Shown piece by piece: positions 18,212 to 29,390 of a stretch of 64,000 nucleotides of DNA. The notes beneath the pieces were generated by a model, which was given only the letters and a program-made list of their open reading frames with translations, ran no database searches and was not told where the DNA came from. Origin of the DNA: an uncultured Pelagibacteraceae bacterium (lineage in GTDB: Bacteria; Pseudomonadota; Alphaproteobacteria; Pelagibacterales; Pelagibacteraceae); NCBI GenBank assembly GCA_905620505.1, contig CAJQTN010000010.1:1-64000 (forward strand), in the 5' to 3' direction. Each line of letters begins with the position of its first letter. Within the stretch, counting starts at the first letter, position 1. The translations under genes and the position numbers were made by a program.

Positions 18212-19954
18212 TTATTTTAGCTGTTTTTTGTACAGCGATTCATATTCAGCTGAGTTTTTAATTAAATCGTCATGGTTTCCAGAATCAATAACCGAGCCAT
18301 TTTTTAAAACAAAAATTTTCTTTGCATTGTGTATGGTTGAAAGTCTATGAGCTATGACTAACGTGGTTTTATTTTTAACTAAATTAGAAATTGCATTCTG
18401 AACAATTTCCTCTGATTCTGCATCTAATGATGAAGTAGCCTCATCTAAAAGAATAATAGGAGATTTTTTTAAAATCGCTCGTGCAATTGATATTCTTTGT
18501 TTTTGTCCTCCAGAAACTCTTACACCATTTTCTCCTATACTGGTTTCAAAACCTTTTGGAAGTTTATTTATAAACTCAGTAGCAGCTGCAAAATCACAAG
18601 CTTCTATTATCTCCTCTTCCGAAGCCTCACTATTAGCATATGCAATATTTGCTCTAACTGTGTCATCAAATAAAATTACATCCTGACTAACTAATGAGAT
18701 ATTTTTTCTTAAAGACTCTAGATTTACATTGTGAATATCTTGATTATCAATAAATATGTTTCCCTTTTGAGCTTCATAAAATCTTGGTAATAAGTTGATT
18801 ATTGTACTTTTTCCGGCACCACTGTGACCTACAAATGCAGTCATTGTCCCGCCTGCTATATCTAAATTAATATTACGAATAGCTTTCTCCTTTGTGTTTG
18901 AATAGGTGAAGCTAACGTTATTAAATTTAATATTACAGTTTTTTACTTTTAAGCTTGGCAAAGTAGGATCATTTTTTGTTTCAATAGGTGCGTCTATAAC
19001 ATCAAATATTCTTTTAGATGCCGTTGCTCCTTGATGGATTAACATATTAATTGTCGCTAAAGAACGGATTGGTTGATACGCTAACATCATAGCAGCAAGA
19101 AAAGAAAAAAAGTTATTAATCTGCAATTCGCCTGTAGAAATTAATTTTCCAGAGTAAAAAATAAATCCAGCAATCATGAACCCAGTTAGAATTTCCATTA
19201 CCGGCGTAGCTCTCACCATTATGCTGGCAATTTTTATATTTTTTTCTACAGTTTCGTGGATCGCTTTTCTTGAATTTATAACCTCTATTTTTTCTTTTTG
19301 ATAAATCCTTATCATTTTAGCGGCTTTAAGAATTTCCGTTATAAATACCGTCAATAAACCAGATTTTTCGCTAGCTTCACCTTGTACTTTACCTATTCTT
19401 TTTCCAAGGCTTTTTGCTAACAATAAAGCCAAAGGCATCATAAAAATTGCAAAAGAGGCAAGCTTCCAATTTTGATAAAACATTAGCGAAACTAATGCTA
19501 TTAAAGAAAAACTATCTTTACACATGTTTAATACTCCCGTACTCACCAAATGAGTAACCTGCCCAGAGTCATAAAAAATATTAGATATAAATTTACCTGA
19601 ATGTCTATTTTCTAAAGTTTTAATATCCGCATGCAGAATATTTTGAGCAATTTTATTTTGCAACTCACCACCAATCCTTGAACCAACCTGAATAACATTA
19701 ATTCTTGCAAAGTAGAGGGAAATTCCTTTTGTTGTAAAAGCAAGAATAATACATAGCGGTATTAGCCAGGCAAAAGTTTTATCTTTTTCAACAAAAATTT
19801 TTTTAACCGCTGGATCTAAAAGCCATGCTGTTGCAGCGGTACTACCAGCAACAAGAATGGATAAAAAAATAGCAAGAAGTATTTTCTTAAAGTATTTCCT
19901 TACATATTCTTTATATAAACGTTTTAGTATAATTATTATTTCATTAAAATTCAT
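18212..19954 (-). CDS. msbA: MsbA-like lipid A export ABC transporter
   Basis: A 580-residue half-transporter with a six-segment membrane domain (about 20-310) and a nucleotide-binding domain. The latter shows Walker A GHSGAGKST (376-384), signature VSGGQKQR (480-487) and Walker B IILLDEATSSLD (500-511). Its place beside waaA, lpxK and an acyltransferase supports flipping of core lipid A over other ABC exporter roles. Confidence 0.9.
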   Translation of the reverse strand: MNFNEIIIILKRLYKEYVRKYFKKILLAIFLSILVAGSTAATAWLLDPAVKKIFVEKDKTFAWLIPLCIILAFTTKGISLYFARINVIQVGSRIGGELQNKIAQNILHADIKTLENRHSGKFISNIFYDSGQVTHLVSTGVLNMCKDSFSLIALVSLMFYQNWKLASFAIFMMPLALLLAKSLGKRIGKVQGEASEKSGLLTVFITEILKAAKMIRIYQKEKIEVINSRKAIHETVEKNIKIASIMVRATPVMEILTGFMIAGFIFYSGKLISTGELQINNFFSFLAAMMLAYQPIRSLATINMLIHQGATASKRIFDVIDAPIETKNDPTLPSLKVKNCNIKFNNVSFTYSNTKEKAIRNINLDIAGGTMTAFVGHSGAGKSTIINLLPRFYEAQKGNIFIDNQDIHNVNLESLRKNISLVSQDVILFDDTVRANIAYANSEASEEEIIEACDFAAATEFINKLPKGFETSIGENGVRVSGGQKQRISIARAILKKSPIILLDEATSSLDAESEEIVQNAISNLVKNKTTLVIAHRLSTIHNAKKIFVLKNGSVIDSGNHDDLIKNSAEYESLYKKQLK

Positions 19955-19958
19955 AGTA

Positions 19959-20816
19959 TTAATTAATTAGAGCAATTCCAAAAAATAAAAAAAAGCCAGA
20001 AAAATTATTAATTTTAAAGATATTTAGACACTTTTTAGGATTATTTTTTTCAAATCTTATTATTTGATATATTAAACTTAAAATATAAATTGTCATGAAT
20101 AAAAAAGAATTATTTAAATTAAATTTATCATAAAATAAAAAAAAAATTAAAGCCGCATTTATAAAATAACAAAACCCAACAAACAGTATTATATTATTTT
20201 TGAATTTAACCGATGTTGATTTAACTCCAATTAATTCATCATCAGCTATATCTTGAGCTCCGTATATAGTGTCATAGCCCAATGTCCAAAATATGGCCGA
20301 TGTATAAAGCGTAACAATTTCAACAGAAATAGTATTCGTTACAGCGGCCCAAGCCATCATGATTCCCCAATTGAAAGTTAAGCCCAAGAAAAATTGAGGC
20401 CAATAAGTTATTCTTTTCATAAAAGGGTAAGAAAAAGCAAATACCATAGAAACAAAGCCTAAAATAATTGTTAAAGCATTAAATTGAATTAATATTAAAA
20501 AAGCTAAACTACAAAGACCAAGAGCATAGACTAAAGCTAGTTTTACAGAAATTAAATTACATGCGAGCGGTCTATTTTTTGTTCTTTGGACTTTTTTATC
20601 TATGTCTTTGTCGACAATATCATTAACAATACAACCCGCGCTTCGCATTAACACAGAGCCTAAAAAGAAAAGTAAAAGAAAATACAAAAATTGATATAAA
20701 TTTTTTTCAACCACATAAGCATAAGCTAAACCCCATGAGCAAGGCCAAAAAAGTAGCATAATACCTGTAGGCTTATTTAATCTTGTAAGTTCTATAAAAA
20801 TTTTTAGTTGAGACAT
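19959..20816 (-). CDS. ubiA: 4-hydroxybenzoate polyprenyltransferase
   Basis: An integral membrane prenyltransferase of ubiquinone synthesis. From ATG 20816 (MSQLKIFIELTRLNKPTGIM) it is 285 residues; a TTG at 20843 would add nine. The two Asp-rich Mg-diphosphate sites are NDIVDKDID (near 66-74) and DTIYGAQDIADD (near 189-200), among about eight membrane segments. It is upstream of msbA with a 4-nt gap. Ubiquinone feeds the bc1 complex encoded later in the window. Confidence 0.94.
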   Translation of the reverse strand: MSQLKIFIELTRLNKPTGIMLLFWPCSWGLAYAYVVEKNLYQFLYFLLLFFLGSVLMRSAGCIVNDIVDKDIDKKVQRTKNRPLACNLISVKLALVYALGLCSLAFLILIQFNALTIILGFVSMVFAFSYPFMKRITYWPQFFLGLTFNWGIMMAWAAVTNTISVEIVTLYTSAIFWTLGYDTIYGAQDIADDELIGVKSTSVKFKNNIILFVGFCYFINAALIFFLFYDKFNLNNSFLFMTIYILSLIYQIIRFEKNNPKKCLNIFKINNFSGFFLFFGIALIN

Positions 20817-20873
20817 TAGCGAATAATTACTTGTAAGTATCAAACACTATCTACATAATCAATTTGATTCGAT

Positions 20874-21284
20874 ATGGATATAGATTACACAGTTGCTGCC
20901 CTTATGTTTCCAGCTATACCACTAATGATGACCATGTATAGCAATAGATTTCATACTTTAAGTAGTTTAATTAGAAAGTTACACGATCAGTATATCTTTG
21001 AGAAACGTACGCCTCCAGCATGGGAAAATCAGTTACACGTTTTGAATAATAGAACTAGTATATTAAAATACACAATGGGGTTTGCAGCTTTTGGTTTTCT
21101 CTTTAACATGTCCACAGTTTTAATGCTCTATCTAGGGAATTTGCAAACAGCCAGAATAATTTTTGCAGGATGTTGTGTTTGCATGATAATTTCAACTTTT
21201 TTATTTTTACAGGAAATACGACTTTCTAATAAAGCACTCAAGTATCATTTGAGCGACATGGACTCGATGAAAAAAGATTTATAG
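20874..21284 (+). CDS. DUF2721-like membrane protein
   Basis: A 136-residue protein with three predicted membrane segments (about 6-22, 68-88, 94-112). A polar loop between the first two holds SLIRKLHDQY and ENQLHVLNNRTSILKYT. The pattern fits DUF2721 membrane proteins of unknown function. It diverges from ubiA and converges on the DUF1289 gene, with only 2 nt between the stops. Confidence 0.6.
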   Translation: MDIDYTVAALMFPAIPLMMTMYSNRFHTLSSLIRKLHDQYIFEKRTPPAWENQLHVLNNRTSILKYTMGFAAFGFLFNMSTVLMLYLGNLQTARIIFAGCCVCMIISTFLFLQEIRLSNKALKYHLSDMDSMKKDL

Positions 21285-21286
21285 TT

Positions 21287-21547
21287 TTATTTTTTTTCTA
21301 AAAGACTTTTCTTAAATAATGAAATTCCGTTACTTATTTTATATTTGTAAGATTCTTTAAACGTTTCTAATTGCCAACCTTTCATTCTTAGAATAATTAA
21401 CGCTAGATTTTTTGACTTCCAATCATCATTAGTGTTTTCATTTTTCCACAGTTTCTTCTCTTCTTCTGTACGAGCACAACCATAACAATATCCAGTTACA
21501 GGATCAGTTTTACAAATACTTATACAAGGAGAAATAAGTTTGTTCAT
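21287..21547 (-). CDS. DUF1289 family protein
   Basis: An 86-residue protein with the Cys pattern ISPCISICKTDPVTGYCYGC followed by ARTEEEKKLW, typical of DUF1289. The four Cys probably bind a metal or iron-sulfur cluster. It is the last gene of the oxidoreductase cluster, and its ATG overlaps the preceding stop by 1 bp. The function is unknown. Confidence 0.8.
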   Translation of the reverse strand: MNKLISPCISICKTDPVTGYCYGCARTEEEKKLWKNENTNDDWKSKNLALIILRMKGWQLETFKESYKYKISNGISLFKKSLLEKK

Positions 21548-22521
21548 TACACTACAAAAATAGCAGGACCATTAATTTTTCTAGATTCTAAATCTAAGTG
21601 GGCTTGTTTAGCTTCTTTTAAACTATATTCTTTAAATATCTGGATTTTAATTTTCCCGAATTTAATTTGTTCAAATAATTTATTTGCACCCTCAACCACT
21701 TCACTTCTTGTTGTGTAATAATCTTTCATCGTTGGTCTTGTAAAAAATAAACTTTTTGATTGAATATCTTTTGGCACATTTAAAGGATCCAGAGGGCCAG
21801 ATGCATTACCGAAAGAAACCATTGTTCCTCTAGGTTTTAAACATTCTATAGATCCTTGGAAAGTATTTTTCCCAACTCCATCATAAACAACAGAAACACC
21901 AACACCTTTAGTAATATCCTTTATTTCTTTAGCAAAATTTTGCTTCGTATAATTAATAACATAATCACAACCATTTTTTTTAGCTATATGAATTTTTTCA
22001 TCTGAACCAACGGTACCAATTAATTTACAACCAATTGCTTTTGCCCACTGAGAAAAAACTTGTCCAACTCCCCCGGCTGCAGCGTGAAAAAGAACAACAT
22101 CGTTTGAATTTAATTTGTAAGTTTTACATAGTAAATAATGCGTTGTTAAACCTTTTGTCATTATGCACGCAGCTATTTTATGAGAAATACCATCTGGAAT
22201 TTTAACTGCAATTTGAGCAGGCAATATTCTCTCTTCAGCATATGCACTAGGAGATCCTCCTGCGTAAGCAACATTGTCTCCAACACTTAATTCACTAACG
22301 TTAAGACCTATTTCTGTAACTACACCAGCGCCCTCTAGACCTATGCCGCTTGGAAGTGGAACGGGGTACAGACCTGATCGATGGTAGGTATCTATATAGT
22401 TTAGACCTATAGCAATATTTTTTACTTTTATTTGATCGGGTCCAGGAGCTTCCAGTTTAATATCTGTAATTTCTAAAACTTCTGGTCCACCTGGTTTTTT
22501 GATTATAATTGCTTTAGTCAT
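21547..22521 (-). CDS. NADPH:quinone oxidoreductase, zeta-crystallin-like
   Basis: A 324-residue medium-chain reductase without zinc ligands. It has the N-terminal GroES-like fold (GIGLEGAGVVTEIG near 79-92) and the NADPH-binding AAAGGVGQVFSQWAKAIGCK (near 147-166). The family reduces quinones, often with one-electron chemistry. The ATG overlaps the pirin stop by 1 bp. It belongs to a cluster headed by a CDGSH protein and facing an HxlR regulator, which suggests a redox or electrophile response. Confidence 0.9.
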   Translation of the reverse strand: MTKAIIIKKPGGPEVLEITDIKLEAPGPDQIKVKNIAIGLNYIDTYHRSGLYPVPLPSGIGLEGAGVVTEIGLNVSELSVGDNVAYAGGSPSAYAEERILPAQIAVKIPDGISHKIAACIMTKGLTTHYLLCKTYKLNSNDVVLFHAAAGGVGQVFSQWAKAIGCKLIGTVGSDEKIHIAKKNGCDYVINYTKQNFAKEIKDITKGVGVSVVYDGVGKNTFQGSIECLKPRGTMVSFGNASGPLDPLNVPKDIQSKSLFFTRPTMKDYYTTRSEVVEGANKLFEQIKFGKIKIQIFKEYSLKEAKQAHLDLESRKINGPAIFVV

Positions 22522-23363
22522 TAATATTTTGCGAATGTTCCGTTGTGATAATCTTGTACCGCTTGAAGGATTTCTGCTTTGGTATTCATAACGAAAGGTC
22601 CACCTCTTGCTATTGGTTCTCCTATTGGTTTTCCTGCAATAAACAAAAACTCACTTTTCTCATTAGCTTTTACTATCAATTTATTACCTCTGTCTAAAAG
22701 TATTAAATTAGAATTATTTGTTTTATCGTGTTTGGTTGCTCCAACAGATAAATCTCCAGTCAATAAATAAATAAAAGAATTATGCGCGGCAGGAACATCA
22801 CACTTAAACTCTTTATCTTTTTCTAGCACTACATGAAAATAAATTGGATCAACATCATGACCTTTTTCAGGGCCTTCTGCCTTTTCAAATTTTCCAGCTA
22901 TAACTTTAACTATTTTTTCAGCATCTTCATGAACACCAAGTTGATTATTTTTAATATATAAATATTCAGGTTTATTCATTTTTGATTTTGCTGGCATATT
23001 AATCCAAAGTTGAAAACCTAATAATTTACCTTCAGACATTGCGGGCATTTCAGAGTGAATAATTCCTCTACCAGTTTTCATCCACTGAACATCTCCTGCA
23101 GTCATTATCCCTTTTGCTCCAGTACTATCCTCATGTTCAAACTCTCCATTTAACATATAAGTAACCGTTTCTATTCCTCTATGGGGGTGAGGAGGAAAAC
23201 CTGCTAAATAGTCATCCTTATTTTCAGAACCAAATTCGTCTAACATTAGAAAAGGATCAATATAATCTGCTTCTGGAGTACCAATACTTCTTTTTAACTT
23301 AACACCCGCACCATCTGATGCATGTAAAGCCTTAATTATTTTTTTAACTTCAATATTGTTCAT
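22521..23363 (-). CDS. Pirin family protein
   Basis: A 280-residue bicupin. The N-terminal metal site is in FPPHPHRGIETVTYMLNGEF (near 55-74) with GIIHSEMP downstream; the C-terminal cupin carries FLFIAGKPIGEPIARGGPFV. Some pirins have quercetin dioxygenase activity; others are regulators. The substrate here is unknown. It overlaps the dehalogenase gene by 4 bp and the reductase by 1 bp. Confidence 0.92.
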   Translation of the reverse strand: MNNIEVKKIIKALHASDGAGVKLKRSIGTPEADYIDPFLMLDEFGSENKDDYLAGFPPHPHRGIETVTYMLNGEFEHEDSTGAKGIMTAGDVQWMKTGRGIIHSEMPAMSEGKLLGFQLWINMPAKSKMNKPEYLYIKNNQLGVHEDAEKIVKVIAGKFEKAEGPEKGHDVDPIYFHVVLEKDKEFKCDVPAAHNSFIYLLTGDLSVGATKHDKTNNSNLILLDRGNKLIVKANEKSEFLFIAGKPIGEPIARGGPFVMNTKAEILQAVQDYHNGTFAKY

Positions 23364-24025
23364 TGGATAACCTCAATTAATTGTTTTAAATTTTTAATCT
23401 CATTTTTAGGTTCGTAATCAAGGTTATCAAAAATATTATTATTTCTATTAACCCAAATAGCGTTATAACCATAATTTCCACCACCTGATACATCCCATGT
23501 ATTTGCACTCAGAAAAGCTACTTCATCTGGCTTGATTTGATACTTTTTTATAGGCATATCGTACACTTTTGAGTCTGGCTTATAAATTCTAACCTCTTCA
23601 ACTGAAAAGAGATCATCAAAAATATTTTCTAAATTACTGCTTTTCACCAATTCACTTAAAAGAGCAGGCGTACCATTTGAAAGAATAGCAAGTTTGTATT
23701 CTTTTATTTTTAATTTTTTTAAAACTTCTTTAACCTCAGGGTAGGGAGACAGAACTTTATATAAATTTAGTAATTCATTTTTCATAGAGCTATCAATTTT
23801 AAAAGCTTTCATTGATTTATCTAAACTGTCCTCAGTAACTTGCCAGAAGTCTTTATGTCTTTTCATTAAACTTCTTAACCAAGTATATTCCAGTTGAGTT
23901 GTACGCCAAAAACTAGCAAAACCTTGCCACTTATCTCCAATTTTACCTTTACATTTTTCAGCAGCCGAATTGACATCAAATAAAGTCCCGTAGGCGTCGA
24001 ACACTATAGCTTTAATGTCTTTCAT
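23360..24025 (-). CDS. Haloacid dehalogenase, type II-like
   Basis: A 221-residue HAD-fold protein of the L-2-haloacid dehalogenase type. The nucleophile motif is FDAYGTLFDV (near 9-18), motif II is LSNGTPALL (near 114-122), the Lys is in YKPDSKVY, and the C-terminal motif is FLSANTWDVSGG. These features match true type II dehalogenases better than phosphatases, but the natural substrate is unproven. It lies 15 nt after the DoxX gene. Confidence 0.85.
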   Translation of the reverse strand: MKDIKAIVFDAYGTLFDVNSAAEKCKGKIGDKWQGFASFWRTTQLEYTWLRSLMKRHKDFWQVTEDSLDKSMKAFKIDSSMKNELLNLYKVLSPYPEVKEVLKKLKIKEYKLAILSNGTPALLSELVKSSNLENIFDDLFSVEEVRIYKPDSKVYDMPIKKYQIKPDEVAFLSANTWDVSGGGNYGYNAIWVNRNNNIFDNLDYEPKNEIKNLKQLIEVIQ

Positions 24026-24040
24026 TAAAGAGATTATATA

Positions 24041-24445
24041 CTACTGACGATTTCCTTTTAATAAAAAATATAATCCAATTAAAAGAAGAAATATTTGCTC
24101 ACTAGTAAATAGTTTTGTTGTAATAAACCAATCTCTATGAGCCAAAGATAAAGCACTGATCATTACTACTACAATTGTTCCGCCTGCGAACCTTGTAGCT
24201 AGACTACCAACAGGCCCCTTTATAAAACCTCCAATAATTAAAATTAATCCTGCTCCTAGCTCTGAAATAGCAACGAACGAAGCTAAAGACGATCCTAGGA
24301 AGTTAGACAAACCTTCTGGTGGTAAAGGGAATTTACCCAAACCATGCAAAGCAAAAGCAATTCCTAATCCAAGTCTTATTAGCCAAGGAGCTAAAAATTC
24401 TAAACTTGAAAAAATCTTATTAATTTTATTATCTAACTGTTTCAT
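24041..24445 (-). CDS. DoxX family membrane protein
   Basis: A 134-residue protein with four membrane segments. The family features LIRLGLGIAFALHGLGKFP (near 21-39), SELGAGLILIIGGF and LATRFAGG are present. DoxX proteins are often linked to redox stress; the activity is unknown. It lies 9 nt after the CDGSH gene in the HxlR-facing cluster. Confidence 0.85.
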   Translation of the reverse strand: MKQLDNKINKIFSSLEFLAPWLIRLGLGIAFALHGLGKFPLPPEGLSNFLGSSLASFVAISELGAGLILIIGGFIKGPVGSLATRFAGGTIVVVMISALSLAHRDWFITTKLFTSEQIFLLLIGLYFLLKGNRQ

Positions 24446-24454
24446 ATTATTTTT

Positions 24455-24694
24455 TTACTTAGCGTTATGTGATCCGTCACATAGTGGCTGATCATTAGTT
24501 TGTTTGCAAGTACAAAACCAAACTTTTTTCGATTGCTCAGCTTTGTAAGTTAAAGGACCAAATTCTGATCCAGTATGCGATCCGTCACAAAATGGTTGCT
24601 TGGCACTTTTACCACACGTACACCAATAATAAGACTTACCTTCTTCTACATCTACTCCTATTGGAGCCTCTCCTGCTCTTATTCCTTTTTTCAT
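24455..24694 (-). CDS. Tandem CDGSH iron-sulfur protein
   Basis: A 79-residue protein with two mitoNEET-type motifs: CTC at 25-27 with CDGSH at 36-40, and CTC at 61-63 with CDGSH at 72-76. Each supplies the three Cys and one His of a redox-active 2Fe-2S cluster. It is the first gene of the minus-strand redox cluster and diverges from the HxlR regulator with a 93-bp gap. Confidence 0.93.
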   Translation of the reverse strand: MKKGIRAGEAPIGVDVEEGKSYYWCTCGKSAKQPFCDGSHTGSEFGPLTYKAEQSKKVWFCTCKQTNDQPLCDGSHNAK

Positions 24695-24763
24695 TATTAC
24701 CCTTTATTAAATTAATTTATAAACAAATAAACCTTTGTCTAATTTAAAACAAGACATTAAAAT

Positions 24764-24788
24764 CATACTAGTGTATAAAAACATACTA
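24764..24788. promoter_or_regulatory. Candidate HxlR operator
   Basis: CATACTA is repeated directly at 24764-24770 and 24782-24788, the second copy reaching into the HxlR start codon. The same DNA contains TAGT-N12-ACTA (24769-24788) as an inverted repeat. HxlR/YodB-type regulators bind TACT/AGTA-like dyads near their own promoters, so this is a plausible autoregulatory site. Confidence 0.4.
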
Positions 24789-25147
24789 TGAAAAACACCA
24801 CTGAGTGCCCAGCTGAAAGAGCGATTTATTTTCTAGGCGGTAAATGGAAAATAAGAATTGTATTTTTATTATATCAAAACAAAAAAAATAGATTTGGTGA
24901 AATTAAAAAGTGGTTCAAAACTATTACTCAACAAATGTTATCAAAACAATTAAAGGAGCTGGAAATTGATGGTTTGATAAATAGAAAAGTTTATCAAGTT
25001 GTTCCTCCTAAAGTAGAATATTCTCTAACAGAATTTGGAGCTTCAGTTATACCGATTTTAAAATCTTTTTCAGATTGGAACAAAAAAAACAATAGAACTA
25101 TATCTTTAAAATTAAATAAAAATTTTGAAGAAAGTAGAATCAGGTAA
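24788..25147 (+). CDS. HxlR family transcriptional regulator
   Basis: A 119-residue winged-helix protein. It has the conserved N-terminal CPAERAIYFLGGKWKIRIVF (Cys7, the redox-sensing position in relatives), RFGEIKKWFKTITQQMLSKQ, and the wing region GLINRKVYQVVPPKVEYSLT. It diverges from the CDGSH-DoxX-dehalogenase-pirin-reductase cluster and probably controls it and itself. Control by thiol or quinone stress is inferred from the family. Confidence 0.92.
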   Translation: MKNTTECPAERAIYFLGGKWKIRIVFLLYQNKKNRFGEIKKWFKTITQQMLSKQLKELEIDGLINRKVYQVVPPKVEYSLTEFGASVIPILKSFSDWNKKNNRTISLKLNKNFEESRIR

Positions 25148-25152
25148 ATATA

Positions 25153-25866
25153 GTGAGTAACTCAAGATTGTTTCATCCCGATAATATAATTGAAAATACT
25201 ACTGGCTTATTGTCTAAAGAACATACTCATTATGTTATAAATGTAATGAGATTAAAAAGGGGTTCTAATTTAAATTTTTTTAATAAAGAAGGTGAGTGGT
25301 TAAGTGAAATTATTTCTATTGAAAGAGATAAAGTGGAAGTTAAATTTTTAAATAAAGTTAAGGAGCCCTCAAAAATCTCAAATATTGAACTAGCTATATG
25401 TTTAGTTAAAAAAACACCGATGGAAATTATTTTACAAAAAGCAACAGAGCTTGGAGTAAGAAAAATTACTCCAATTATTTCAGATAGAACTGAGGTTAAA
25501 GATTTAAATTTTGAGAGAGCTAATAAAATTATTATCGAGGCAACTGAACAGTCCAACCAATTAAACACACCTGATCTAAGCCAAATAATTAAATTAAAAG
25601 ACTTTATTAGTAACATCTCAAAAGATGAAAAATTATTTTTTGCTGACGTAAATTCTAAGCACAAACCAAGTTCAGAAGATTTAGGACGAGGCAAAAAAAC
25701 TAGCGTTTTAATCGGACCAGAGGGTGATTTTTCACCAGCAGAGCGCGAACTAATTCTATCAAAACCAGAGACAGTACCTTTCTCTCTTTCTGAGAACATA
25801 CTTCGCACAGATACAGCGGTAATAAGTGCAATTTCTCTTGTTAGCTTTATTCATAACAATCATTAA
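25153..25866 (+). CDS. rsmE: 16S rRNA (uracil-1498-N3)-methyltransferase
   Basis: A SPOUT-class methyltransferase. The 237 residues start at GTG 25153 (MSNSRLFH) and contain the family's KKTPMEIILQKATELGV, TEQSNQ and the knot signature VLIGPEGDFSPAE, with SLSENILRTDTAVI near the C-terminus. It lies 5 nt after the HxlR gene and so may be co-transcribed with it. Confidence 0.95.
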   Translation: MSNSRLFHPDNIIENTTGLLSKEHTHYVINVMRLKRGSNLNFFNKEGEWLSEIISIERDKVEVKFLNKVKEPSKISNIELAICLVKKTPMEIILQKATELGVRKITPIISDRTEVKDLNFERANKIIIEATEQSNQLNTPDLSQIIKLKDFISNISKDEKLFFADVNSKHKPSSEDLGRGKKTSVLIGPEGDFSPAERELILSKPETVPFSLSENILRTDTAVISAISLVSFIHNNH

Positions 25867-25919
25867 TTGTCGCATTATTTGAAATTGTTAAATAGCTTAG
25901 AACGTATATATAAACCTCA

Positions 25920-28357
<2,438 letters not shown>

Positions 28358-28358
28358 A

Positions 28359-29276
28359 TTGATTCAATCAACAGTTAAATTAAAAAAAACTAAAACTATT
28401 TCAAGTTTTAGCCTACGTTCATTTTTCAACTTAATGAAACCAAGAGTTATGTCTCTTGTTTTATTTACTAGTATGGTTGGTTTATTAATCGCTCCTGAAC
28501 AAGTTTCTTTTACTACATCAGCTATTTCTTTATTTGCAGTCGCCATGGGAGCCGGTGCGGCCGGGGCTTTAAATATGTGGTATGAGTCAGATTTAGATGC
28601 TCTTATGACAAGAACTTGTTTAAGACCCATTCCAACTGGCAAGGTGCCAAAAAATCAAGCGTTATGCTTTGGAGTAGCGTTGTCTGTAATTTCAATAATA
28701 ATGCTTTATTACACCGCAAACTTAGTTTCATCTTTATTGCTAGCAACTACGATAGGTTTTTATTTTTTTGTTTATACTATTTGGCTTAAAAGAAGAACTT
28801 CTCAAAATATTGTTATAGGTGGAGCAGCAGGAGCTTTGCCACCAGTTATTGGTTGGGCTATATCCACAAATAGCATCTCAATAGAATCTATTATTTTATT
28901 TTTAATAATATTTATTTGGACACCGTCACATTTTTGGGCACTTAGTTTGTATAAATCAAGTGACTATAAAAAAGCTAAAATTCCTATGCTGCCAATTACA
29001 GCGGGTATAAAAAAAACTAAATTAAATATTTTAATATACTCATTATTGATGGCACCTATTGTTGCGCTACCTTACTTTTTTAATTTTGGAAGTTTAATTT
29101 ACTTAACTTTGTCTACAGCAATGACATTTTATTATGTTTATTTATGTACGATGCTTTTTAAAGAAAAGAACAATAAGACTTCAAACATAATAGCGAGAAA
29201 AATATTTGTCTACTCTATATTTTATTTATTTTTTATATTTGTTTTAATTCTAGCTGATAACGTAATTCAATATTAA
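28359..29276 (+). CDS. ctaB: Protoheme IX farnesyltransferase
   Basis: It makes heme O from heme B, the precursor of heme A for oxidase assembly. The 305 residues begin at TTG 28359, 1 nt after coxA. Motifs: LMKPRVMSLV, NMWYESDLDALMTRTCLRPI (Mg-diphosphate site) and WTPSHFWALSLY. It has about eight membrane segments. Confidence 0.97.
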   Translation: MIQSTVKLKKTKTISSFSLRSFFNLMKPRVMSLVLFTSMVGLLIAPEQVSFTTSAISLFAVAMGAGAAGALNMWYESDLDALMTRTCLRPIPTGKVPKNQALCFGVALSVISIIMLYYTANLVSSLLLATTIGFYFFVYTIWLKRRTSQNIVIGGAAGALPPVIGWAISTNSISIESIILFLIIFIWTPSHFWALSLYKSSDYKKAKIPMLPITAGIKKTKLNILIYSLLMAPIVALPYFFNFGSLIYLTLSTAMTFYYVYLCTMLFKEKNNKTSNIIARKIFVYSIFYLFFIFVLILADNVIQY

Positions 29277-29279
29277 CCT

Positions 29280-29390
29280 ATGAACAAAAAAAAAAAAAAT
29301 ATAGTCACCGCAATAGCTTTAATTGCCTTCATGATTATTCTATTCCTAACCACTTTTTATAATATTGGAATTTATAATAGAGAACTTTAA
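29280..29390 (+). CDS. 36-residue single-pass membrane protein in cox operon
   Basis: A short ORF between ctaB and ctaG: a lysine-rich start (MNKKKKNIVT), one hydrophobic helix (about residues 9-26) and a short polar tail ending IGIYNREL. Its stop overlaps the ctaG ATG (TAATG), and its ATG lies 3 nt after ctaB, so both junctions look like real coupled genes. Small CoxF-like proteins occur at this place in alphaproteobacterial oxidase operons; assignment to that family is not provable from so short a sequence. Confidence 0.6.
   Translation: MNKKKKNIVTAIALIAFMIILFLTTFYNIGIYNREL

Noticed and set aside
25230-25808. 192-codon ORF antisense to rsmE
   Set aside because: It lies entirely within a well-supported gene and has no recognisable domain; long antisense frames arise from codon bias.
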